Part shown: in pieces, positions 51,475-58,746 of the stretch
Layout: each line of letters begins with the position of its first letter
How positions within the stretch are numbered: position 1 is the first letter of the stretch
From: JANJUB01 sp031386985
GTDB lineage: Bacteria; Armatimonadota; Fimbriimonadia; Fimbriimonadales; Fimbriimonadaceae
Direction of reading: 5' to 3'
Assembly (NCBI GenBank): GCA_031386985.1
Contig: JANNCV010000044.1
Coordinates: forward strand, 124,001-188,000
Length of the DNA stretch: 64,000 nt
Translations under genes and position numbers: made by a program
Notes under the pieces: generated by a model
The model's input: only the letters and a program-made list of their open reading frames with translations
Told to the model about the DNA's origin: nothing
Database searches by the model: none

Positions 51475-52197
51475 ATGCGCGCGCAACGCGGTTTTACTTT
51501 GGTTGAACTGCTCTCGGTTATCGGAATCATTGCGGTCTTGATGGCCGTGGTTTCGCCAATTTTTGTAGTTGCTCGCTCCGCCGTAAAACAGAACGCCGCG
51601 CTGCAAGGCATTCGCCAACTCTGGCCCGCACTCCAAATGTATGCCGCCGATGCGGATGATAGGTTTGTCTTGCCTTATTACGCGGGCACTGAATCGGCTA
51701 TCGCATGGTATGGCAAGGAAGACAAGGATGGAAAGCTTGACGAAAAAGCCGGATTGCTAACTCCCTACGTGAAAGGATATGCAAAGGACCCCACCCACGC
51801 CGGGCTTCCTTACAAGGGGAATGGGAAAGGATTTGGATATAACTGGGGTTACCTAGGCAGTAGCGCCTACGTCACCGATGATCCGGTGCAGATGCTTGAG
51901 CCGACTACGCTAACTTCAATTTCCGATCCCTCCCAAACGATTGCATTTGCCACAAGCGTTCACTACAGCGCGCCTTGGAAAGGCGGAGATGGAAACTACT
52001 ACGATTACGGCTACATTGATCCCGTAAAAGAATGGAATGGGGCGCCGAGCGTGGATTTTCGGCACATGGGTTTAAGAATCTTAGATTTAGAGGGCAAGAG
52101 TTTGACGTCAACGGGTTCCGCCTTATTGCTCTTCTGTGACGGCTCGGGAAAGTCGCGCAAACAGAGCCAGGTGAAGCAACGGATGTTCGAACGCTAG
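51475..52197 (+). CDS. Type IV pilin-like/pseudopilin protein with N-methylation motif
   Basis: The short prepilin leader MRAQRG is cut before FTLVELLSVIGIIAVLMAVVSPIFV, with Glu at +5, as recognised by prepilin peptidase PilD. The globular part (about 190 residues) has LWPALQMYAADADDRFVLPYY and a C-terminal block VDFRHMGLRILD ... SALLLFCDGS, like the H-x9-DG-type pseudopilins of Planctomycetes, Armatimonadota and relatives. I place the start at the ATG at 51475, just before the leader; a TTG/ATG at 51436/51439 is open but gives an unusually long leader. There is no Shine-Dalgarno, and a TATATA lies 4 nt upstream. The gene is a solo copy, without pil or gsp neighbours. Confidence 0.88.
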   Translation: MRAQRGFTLVELLSVIGIIAVLMAVVSPIFVVARSAVKQNAALQGIRQLWPALQMYAADADDRFVLPYYAGTESAIAWYGKEDKDGKLDEKAGLLTPYVKGYAKDPTHAGLPYKGNGKGFGYNWGYLGSSAYVTDDPVQMLEPTTLTSISDPSQTIAFATSVHYSAPWKGGDGNYYDYGYIDPVKEWNGAPSVDFRHMGLRILDLEGKSLTSTGSALLLFCDGSGKSRKQSQVKQRMFER

Positions 52198-52289
52198 AAT
52201 CGCCGATTGGATTGGCAATACCAGTTATCACTAAACTTCGTATTCCTACTTGGCGAATTTGAACCTGGAAGACCGTACAATTTCAGGTT

Positions 52290-53669
52290 GTGCGGGAGCG
52301 GTGTCATGCCCTGGATGTTTTTAGGGGATTTGTCGTCCTCGCGGTCATCTTTGCCCGCCTGATGCCAATTTCAGGTTTGCCCGATTGGATTTACGGATCC
52401 ACTCGCGGATTCGGGGGAGTTGACTTGCTCTTTCCCGCTCTCTTGTTGAGCATGGGGGCTTCCCTGCCCTTGGCCCTCAACCATCGCCTTCCCCAGCGCC
52501 TTCCGGAAACCATCGAAGAATCCAATCAGCACGTCGGGCAGTGGATCTCAGCCTATGGACACGTATTGATTAGATCCGCGTTACTTCTCGCCTTGGCCTA
52601 TGTTCTGCCAAATCTGGCGCACTCCACTGTCCCGTTTGTCTTCTTCATTGCTCTTTGCCTTGTCTTTGTTCGGTTGAGTAATAAATTTGAATCACAGAGT
52701 TTAATTTTGAACTGCCTCGGCGTCGCCGCCGTGCTCCTTGGGCTGTTTACTCAAGGTTTTGGCAGGCCACCGGATCGCTATTTGGTGATCTTGGGATTCA
52801 ATGCCCTTGCCGGAGCGATCACCCATATGGTCGCGCGAAAATCCCAGCACCTACGCCTGATCATGACCTTGGGGTGGGGGCTGATCTGGATCGTCGGACA
52901 ACAGCCCGGCTGGGTTAACCAAATGCTAGGTTGGCGCGTCTTCGGCGGGCTCCAACCGCTAGACTTGCTCAAGTATCAACTGATCGTTTTGCCCGGCGTC
53001 GCGATAGGCGAAGTTCTCTTGCGAACTCCAAGGGAGGAGAATTTGGATCGCTGGCCCCAGCTAATCAACTCGTTCTTCGGGGTAGTTGGCGTCGGACTTT
53101 GCCTTTGGGCGGTAACTTCAAATGAGTTTGAATACGCGTTCGTCCTTTGCGCATTATTGGCCGCGAACGCGATTTGGTTTGCCGAGCCCTGGCCGGTGAT
53201 GCGCGCCACTCAAGCTAGGGGCTGGGGATTAGTCCTGGTTGGGTTGCTGGTCGCACCGATGGGCGGAATCCACGCGGGCCGTACCTCGATTGGCTACCTG
53301 CTACTCACGGCCGGAGTTTGTGTGCTCGTCTTCGCGGTAGTTTGGGCGGTTACCTTGTTTGCCCGAACTGGTCGTGTTTTGGTCAGCGAAGGGTCTCTTC
53401 GCGAGTTAGCTTTAAGCCGAGTCGAGTTTGGAGACGAACCCGCCCCCAGACAAGGTTTTGTCGCCTTACTGGGCCAAAATCCGCTGTTGGGTTACTTGGT
53501 CTCAACTTGCCTCGCTCATACGGTTCCTCGGTTAGTTGGACTTGAGGCTTGGCACGAAAGGCAGCTTTGGGGAGTCTATGAGGAGTCCGGCTATGCGGCG
53601 GGTTTGACCCTTGGCGTTGCGGCAATCGCGGCTGGTGCGGCCAGAGTTGGGCTGAAACTGCGGGCCTAA
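52290..53669 (+). CDS. Polytopic membrane protein, HGSNAT/DUF5009-like acyltransferase
   Basis: The 459-residue protein has about 11-12 membrane helices and begins RCHALDVFRGFVVLAVIFARL, the typical 'R-x-x-x-L-D-x-x-R-G' start of the heparan-alpha-glucosaminide N-acetyltransferase-like/DUF5009 family. A helix FGGVDLLFPALLLSMGASLPLAL follows. In this family the enzymes move an acetyl group across the membrane onto an outside sugar; a like role is inferred. The start is a GTG at 52290. It is convergent with the next membrane protein gene (3 nt between the stops). Confidence 0.8.
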   Translation: MRERCHALDVFRGFVVLAVIFARLMPISGLPDWIYGSTRGFGGVDLLFPALLLSMGASLPLALNHRLPQRLPETIEESNQHVGQWISAYGHVLIRSALLLALAYVLPNLAHSTVPFVFFIALCLVFVRLSNKFESQSLILNCLGVAAVLLGLFTQGFGRPPDRYLVILGFNALAGAITHMVARKSQHLRLIMTLGWGLIWIVGQQPGWVNQMLGWRVFGGLQPLDLLKYQLIVLPGVAIGEVLLRTPREENLDRWPQLINSFFGVVGVGLCLWAVTSNEFEYAFVLCALLAANAIWFAEPWPVMRATQARGWGLVLVGLLVAPMGGIHAGRTSIGYLLLTAGVCVLVFAVVWAVTLFARTGRVLVSEGSLRELALSRVEFGDEPAPRQGFVALLGQNPLLGYLVSTCLAHTVPRLVGLEAWHERQLWGVYEESGYAAGLTLGVAAIAAGAARVGLKLRA

Positions 53670-53672
53670 GCA

Positions 53673-54125
53673 CTACCCGAACTTAGGAAAAACCGCCGGT
53701 AGCCACGGCACAATCGCGAGAAGCGGACCGATGTATAGCGTGGCCCAAAGCCCACCCCAAACCAGCGACCGCCACAAACGGCCCTTGCACTCGTGAGTAT
53801 CGTTCACGGCGCGCGCGAACATGCCGCCGATTGAAATAAACAGCAGAAATGCAAGCGCGGGGAGGGCGAATTCCACAAGTAAACCGAACACCAACACAAG
53901 CACAAGAGCCAGAATAATTGGCAAACAGCCATCCATGCACCCAAAACTCGCCACATCAGCGACCGTGCTGGTGACTTCGCCTACATTTTGGCTGAACCGT
54001 CCACCGTAACTCACCTCAGAATCATCTTCCACTTCCTGACCGCGATACAGCAGAGAACCCAAAATCCCCACCCATGCCAGCCACCAAGCCCCCAAAATGA
54101 TCTCGGCCTCAATCCATCGAGGCAA
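53673..54125 (-). CDS. Small polytopic membrane protein, unknown
   Basis: About 150 residues with four likely membrane helices (LGAWWLAWVGILGSLLY, LPIILALVLVLVFGLLVEFALPALAFLLFISIG, LVWGGLWATLYIGPLLAIVPWL). No family is recognised. The start is uncertain: TTG at 54125 is the only usual start codon in this part, but the frame is open and hydrophobic for about 14 codons upstream. The 54126-54267 interval before it, downstream of the M48 gene, shows no further gene. Confidence 0.65.
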   Translation of the reverse strand: MPRWIEAEIILGAWWLAWVGILGSLLYRGQEVEDDSEVSYGGRFSQNVGEVTSTVADVASFGCMDGCLPIILALVLVLVFGLLVEFALPALAFLLFISIGGMFARAVNDTHECKGRLWRSLVWGGLWATLYIGPLLAIVPWLPAVFPKFG

Positions 54126-54267
54126 GCGGACCGCAAACGAAAAGACCGCGACCAGTACGACCAGGCAGGAGCATCACGACCAACGTGAGAAACCGGCGCG
54201 ATACGGGGTCAGGGCGATGAGGGCACACAGCGTTTCAAAAGGCTACGCAGTTCATCGCCATGAGGTT

Positions 54268-56166
54268 TCATGTTCCATGGACCTTGCAATGCCCCAGTTT
54301 TGAAACCCGTTTTCGCATCGAGTACGGCAACACCAAATACCGCTGCTCAATCCCCGTTAGCTCTTGGAGCACTTTTTCAACGGGGGCGCTCTCATCCATA
54401 ACGACTTTGCCGTATTTGGGCAAAATAACTAGTAGCTGGTGTACCTTCCCCGGGCGGATTTTTGAATCAAACTCCACCGCATAAACCTCGGCCGTGGACG
54501 CGCTTCGGGCGAATTCGAGTTTCCAACGTTCGAGGTCCGCAGCGGGTGGATCCCAGCGGCGCAAGTCTGCTTTCTCAATTTCGTAAGACTCTTGCTCCAC
54601 CTTATCAGAAGTATCACCTTCGGTCGCCGAAAGATCATAAAACCTAGCCGCCTGAGTGCGATCCCCTAGTTTTTCGGCGAGGTGAGAACGCATGGCGTAA
54701 GCCGCGGCTCGATGCTCCGATGCGTGCGAAGCGCGGTCTAAATAGTCCATAGCCGAGGCATCGAGTTTGTCAACCAACAGGGACCCGATGAGCAAATTCG
54801 CTTCGGCATGGTCGGGGTTTCGTTTCAGCAACTCCCGCCCTAGCGGTTCCGATCTGGTGGCACCTCTAACGCTCAGGCTTTCGCTAAGAAGGCCCGACAA
54901 TCTTGCTTCAGACAGCGTTTCAAGCCCGGCACTTTCAGCTTCGCGTAGCTCGCGCGCCTTCGGCGCAACGATTCGATGGCGGTTGGCCCAATTCTGGGAA
55001 ACTTGCATCGCCCAATGGCGGTTCAGCGACTCGCATACGCGAGCCAGATTCGCACCAAAGAACGCTTCACCTGCGCTGGGATTAGGGGACGCACACACGA
55101 GGGGCTCAAACCGGGCTATCAACTCTTCGGCCTGGATGTATTTAGGGTCAATCGCGGCCAGCCGATCTCGCATCGCGGGATGCGTGTCGTCGTAACCTGT
55201 ATCCTCTTTCAGTGTTTCCAGAAGATTCTCCCGGAACTCCTCGGGGGTCGGAACGCTGGACTGGATGTCTCTGACGGTTAGTTCGACAACATTGGTGGGA
55301 GGAGCCGGTTGAGTTTCAACCAGAGTGTAGATGCGCTCTACCGCTTTCGATGCGGATTTTGATTGGGTTCCGAGTCGCACTAAGCTGCCCGCATTCGCAT
55401 CGGGCCCAGCAAGGCGAGTGGCCGCGGCATCCGCTTCGTATTCGTCCTTTCGGCGAAGTGGAAAGGTTGTTGCCCAAAGTTTGGGTAGATACCACCCAAG
55501 AAACGGCCCAATCAAAATTTTTGCCATAAACCCACTCATGCTCTGGGCTGCGGCTTGCCAAACTTCCACGACTCTATAGGCCTTACCCGCGAATTTCGAA
55601 TGTCCGCCCGCGAAATGGCCAAGCTCATGAGCGATAGTTGAACGCGCTTCATCCAGCGTTTCCGCCGCCAACAGAGGCATTCCGTATCGCAAGGTGTTGT
55701 GGCAGGGACCGATAACTCCCATCATCGGAATTTGAGAGGCAGAAGCGTTCCAATCGTAGGTTATCCGAATCTGATGAATCGGAGGAGCGCCGAGGGCTTT
55801 CGCCATCGCATCAACTTCAGCCCAAAGTTTTGGGGCCTCGGCGCGCGAAATGTCTACCCCATCGTGGTTATCGGGAATGCGGCTAAAAAGAGCGCGGATC
55901 ATGGTGAAAATCGCGACCCCAAAGACCAAGATAATTTTTATCGCGATCGAGTTCCCTCGCCCCGCTGTCACCATCCACCAGATCACGAAACCGATGAGAC
56001 CGAGAATCAAGCCCAGGACTGCAAAAATGTAAATGTAGCCCAGATTTACCAACCGCCGGCAAGTAGTTTCATATTTCTTCGGATCGGCCTTGGCGATCGC
56101 CTCGTAGACCTTGACCTTGGCAATAAACTCTTCTCTCTTGGCATATTCAGAGCGTGTTCGTCCCAT
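54268..56166 (-). CDS. Membrane M48-family zinc metalloprotease with TPR-like tail
   Basis: The N-terminal soluble helix pair (1-40) is followed by two membrane helices (about 43-68 and 75-93). The M48 domain has the zinc motif HELGH at 180-184 (STIAHELGHFAGGHS) and a third ligand Glu in KDEYEADAAATRLAG. The C-terminal about 250 residues are helical with TPR-like units (RNPDHAEANLLIGSLLVDKLDASAMDYLDRAS). Such proteases take part in membrane protein quality control or envelope maintenance. It is 632 residues, longer than HtpX. The 56166 ATG is divergent from the next gene. Confidence 0.9.
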   Translation of the reverse strand: MGRTRSEYAKREEFIAKVKVYEAIAKADPKKYETTCRRLVNLGYIYIFAVLGLILGLIGFVIWWMVTAGRGNSIAIKIILVFGVAIFTMIRALFSRIPDNHDGVDISRAEAPKLWAEVDAMAKALGAPPIHQIRITYDWNASASQIPMMGVIGPCHNTLRYGMPLLAAETLDEARSTIAHELGHFAGGHSKFAGKAYRVVEVWQAAAQSMSGFMAKILIGPFLGWYLPKLWATTFPLRRKDEYEADAAATRLAGPDANAGSLVRLGTQSKSASKAVERIYTLVETQPAPPTNVVELTVRDIQSSVPTPEEFRENLLETLKEDTGYDDTHPAMRDRLAAIDPKYIQAEELIARFEPLVCASPNPSAGEAFFGANLARVCESLNRHWAMQVSQNWANRHRIVAPKARELREAESAGLETLSEARLSGLLSESLSVRGATRSEPLGRELLKRNPDHAEANLLIGSLLVDKLDASAMDYLDRASHASEHRAAAYAMRSHLAEKLGDRTQAARFYDLSATEGDTSDKVEQESYEIEKADLRRWDPPAADLERWKLEFARSASTAEVYAVEFDSKIRPGKVHQLLVILPKYGKVVMDESAPVEKVLQELTGIEQRYLVLPYSMRKRVSKLGHCKVHGT

Positions 56167-56294
56167 CGGACTAAATTAACCCATCCGAACCAGATCTTGC
56201 TGGCACGTTTGGCTCAAATAACTTTTGCACAGTTTTATAGCCTAAGATCGTCCCTAAGACCAGACTGCTAATCGCGGTCCAGGAGAGGTTGAAC

Positions 56295-56807
56295 ATGGAA
56301 AACGAACCACAAGAACCACAGGCCCCACAAGAACCGACGGGGCAGTATTATCGGCCACCAACCAGTGGGGGATCGGGAGGCACCGGAGCGCCTTATCAAT
56401 CGGACAAACCGATTGGTATTGTCATCATGGTCCTTAGCGCGCTATGCGGCGTGTGTGGAATCGCAGCAGCGGTCGGCGTCGGTGCCTTGGGAGCGGCCGC
56501 AGCGAGCCAAGCGGGACCAGGCACAGATACTGCGGCGGTAGCGGCCGCCAGCGGTTTGGCCGCAATCCTCGGCATTGTCATGTTAGTCTCGGGCGCAGTT
56601 GGACTTGCGGTCGGCTTCGGCATAATGAAGAGTGCCCGATGGGGTTTTATTGCGGGTGCAGTCCTGTACGGCCTCAACGCTATCATGAGTGTGGTAAATC
56701 TGGTTAGCGGGCAGATGCAAGGAATACTGGGCCTTGTCATTAGTGGCGCACTCTGTTTTTACTGCGTTCAGCGTCTGACCGGAAAAATTGGAGAACCGCC
56801 CGTCTAA
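56295..56807 (+). CDS. Small membrane protein with Pro/Gln-rich N-terminus
   Basis: A strong Shine-Dalgarno AGGAGAGG (56281-56288) lies 6 nt before the ATG at 56295 (170 residues). The first 40 residues are acidic and Pro/Gln-rich (MENEPQEPQAPQEPTGQYYRPP), then come three to four Gly/Ala-rich membrane helices (IGIVIMVLSALCGVCGIAAAVGVGALGAAAA, LAAILGIVMLVSGAVGLAVGFGIM, WGFIAGAVLYGLNAIMSVVNLV). No family is recognised. It lies between the divergent M48 gene and the convergent uracil-DNA glycosylase gene. Confidence 0.8.
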   Translation: MENEPQEPQAPQEPTGQYYRPPTSGGSGGTGAPYQSDKPIGIVIMVLSALCGVCGIAAAVGVGALGAAAASQAGPGTDTAAVAAASGLAAILGIVMLVSGAVGLAVGFGIMKSARWGFIAGAVLYGLNAIMSVVNLVSGQMQGILGLVISGALCFYCVQRLTGKIGEPPV

Positions 56808-56840
56808 ATCCCCTACTCGGCGAAGGCGGGCGTGCCAAGG

Positions 56841-57470
56841 TTAAGCCAGCCACATTCTGATCGCCTCATCGAACATTGTTTCGGTGAGGCGACCGGTGAA
56901 GGTGTTCTGTTGGCTGGGGTGATAGCTCGCGACTACTTTCGCCCCTTGGATTTCGGCGGTCTGACCATGACCAAAGGGTGGTAGCCTTACCTCCAGAGTC
57001 CGAGCGACTTCCGCCCACGCCAGCCCACCCAGACACAGAATCCCTTCCCAGTGCCGGGAGCGCAATAGCTCGCCTAAGTAGTCGCCGCAGTTCTGGATTT
57101 CTTCTCGAGTTGGTTTGTTATCAGGTGGAGCGCAGTGGCAAACCGCCGTAATGACAACGCCTTTCAGTTCAAGCCCATCACTTTTTGATTCAGATAACGC
57201 TTGATTCGCTACTCCAGCTTTATGTAGCGCTCGAAACAGCCAATCACCGCTCCGATCTCCCGTGAACATTCGGCCCGTTCGGTTTGCGCCATGAGCGGCG
57301 GGGGCGAGACCGACGATCAGGTGAGTGGCATCGGGATCGCCAAAATTGGGGACAGGACGGCCCCAATAAGTTTGATCGGAGAAGGAAGCGCGTTTTTCAA
57401 GGGCAACTTGTTCGCGCCAAGCGACCAAACGGGGGCACCGGCGGCATTCGGTTATGCAATTCCCAGGCAT
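56841..57470 (-). CDS. Uracil-DNA glycosylase, family 5 (UdgB-type)
   Basis: A 209-residue Fe-S uracil-DNA glycosylase that removes uracil and other deaminated bases from DNA. The N-terminus has C-x2-C-x2-CPRLVAWRE, and further cysteines lie in TAVCHCAPPDNKPTREEIQNC, which together ligate the 4Fe-4S cluster. Motif 1 is GLAPAAHGANRTGRMFTGD; the 'AHGANRTGRxFTGD' form, without the polar catalytic residue seen in other families, is that of family 5. The C-terminal motif is ASYHPSQQNTF. Its start overlaps the end of the ArgC-like gene by 19 bp, so the two are coupled. Confidence 0.92.
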   Translation of the reverse strand: MPGNCITECRRCPRLVAWREQVALEKRASFSDQTYWGRPVPNFGDPDATHLIVGLAPAAHGANRTGRMFTGDRSGDWLFRALHKAGVANQALSESKSDGLELKGVVITAVCHCAPPDNKPTREEIQNCGDYLGELLRSRHWEGILCLGGLAWAEVARTLEVRLPPFGHGQTAEIQGAKVVASYHPSQQNTFTGRLTETMFDEAIRMWLA

Positions 57471-58228
57471 TCTTCAAACCCCGCCATCACGTTCATGGCA
57501 TGGACAACTTGGCTTGCCCCGCACTTTCCATTACGGTCGGCCATTACCTGGACGGTTAGCAAGGAATGCGGCGAACCGGGCGAAATCCCAAGCTTATAGG
57601 CCGCATGAGGTAAACCGCGAACCAGGTTCACATGCCACTCGCTGTCTTCTTCGTTGCGAATGAAAAACGAGCGACCGTAGCATTCATCGAATTGCTCATC
57701 AATCTCGTCCCCAAGCTCCGATTCGGTTTTTACCAGGCAGATCGCGCGCAGGGCGAGCGCTGAATCTAGATCCTCTTCGGCGAGGGCAAAAGTCGCTCCT
57801 TCCGCCCATCCTTCACCCCGCAAAAAGGCTTCGACAATGTCGGGATTGAAGTCACGGAAGTTGTAGAGGAGTGTGGGAGATTCAATAAGTAAACCTGCAC
57901 GAATCAACGGCCCCAGCGCGATAAGGGCCAGCGTACTCGCAGGATCGGGCACCGAGAGTTCATCGGCACAAACCATCGGATTATTGTCCATCAGCTCGGT
58001 TAAGCCAAACAAACCTTCCGGTCGCCCGACACAAATCCGGCGATGCCAATCGCCTTGGGTGAATTCAAGCGCCAAGAAGCCCCTCTCCGGGAAGGGGAGG
58101 GTCTGTGGGAGAAGCGAATTGGGGAAGGGTTCGCCTGCTTCCACGGTGCCCAACACTTGAGCAAAAGGATGAGATTTCAAGTTGCGCTCTAAATCTGCTA
58201 CTGGACCGCAATTCGCTTGAATCAACAT
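57452..58228 (-). CDS. ArgC-derived protein lacking catalytic residues
   Basis: From the ATG at 58228 (MLIQANCG) the 258 residues follow the order of N-acetyl-gamma-glutamyl-phosphate reductase but with losses. NLKSHPFAQVLGTVEAGEPF (16-35) corresponds to the first Rossmann turn, without its glycine loop; EGLFGLTEL (71-79) to the Y-GLPEL segment; and VPDPASTLALIALGPLIRAGLL (93-114) to VANPGCYPTA..LLALAPLL, with no cysteine. The C-terminal DRNGKCGASQVVHAMNVMAGFEECLG (231-256) clearly mirrors DNLVKGAAGQAVQNMNLMFG..E..G. The HRHxPEI stretch with the catalytic His is absent. It is probably an inactive paralogue with a binding or structural role. An upstream TTG start at 58258 is possible. It is coupled to the uracil-DNA glycosylase gene. 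Confidence 0.6.
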   Translation of the reverse strand: MLIQANCGPVADLERNLKSHPFAQVLGTVEAGEPFPNSLLPQTLPFPERGFLALEFTQGDWHRRICVGRPEGLFGLTELMDNNPMVCADELSVPDPASTLALIALGPLIRAGLLIESPTLLYNFRDFNPDIVEAFLRGEGWAEGATFALAEEDLDSALALRAICLVKTESELGDEIDEQFDECYGRSFFIRNEEDSEWHVNLVRGLPHAAYKLGISPGSPHSLLTVQVMADRNGKCGASQVVHAMNVMAGFEECLGIA

Positions 58229-58281
58229 TAGCCGTGAGATTACTCGGTTCCTCGGCAAAAAGTGGGAGTAGAATGCGATAG

Positions 58282-58722
58282 GTGATAAGCAAAAGTCAAG
58301 CAGTCCTCTTGATCACTTTGGGCACGCTTGTGGCGGGCGGTGGTGTTTACTTGCTTCTTTCTTCGTTGAGTGCAATTGTCGGAGTTTGGCCCCGAGCCGA
58401 GTTGGCGGCGATCGGGTGTGGGATCATTGCGGGCGTGGTGGGGATCGTGTTTTTCGCTAAAAGGATATGGGGCCGTACGAATTTTGAACGTATGGCCGAA
58501 CTTGAACCGAAAGCTCCCGAATCGCACCAGAAGATGACAATCTTGGTCTACGTCATGTTTTACATGCTCACGCTCATTTTTCGATACGGAAATGACCTCA
58601 AACGACCGGTTGAATTTCAGCGCGGCTTGGTTTTTTGCCTGTTCTCGGCTGCGTTCGGGACCGCCCTTATCGTGGCGCTAACGCACTTCTACCACCAAGC
58701 CGCCCAAAAGCGCAAGCCCTAA
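58282..58722 (+). CDS. Small membrane protein, unknown
   Basis: A GTG at 58282 gives 146 residues with four membrane helices: VLLITLGTLVAGGGVYLLLSSL, LAAIGCGIIAGVVGIVFFA, ILVYVMFYMLTLIFRYG and GLVFCLFSAAFGTALIVALTHF. The TAGAAT at 58269-58274, 7 nt before the start, suggests a leaderless mRNA. No family recognised. It is followed at 24 nt by the CocE-type gene, which has its own TAGAAT box. Confidence 0.75.
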   Translation: MISKSQAVLLITLGTLVAGGGVYLLLSSLSAIVGVWPRAELAAIGCGIIAGVVGIVFFAKRIWGRTNFERMAELEPKAPESHQKMTILVYVMFYMLTLIFRYGNDLKRPVEFQRGLVFCLFSAAFGTALIVALTHFYHQAAQKRKP

Positions 58723-58746
58723 GAAAAAACCAGCTAGAATTCAGCC

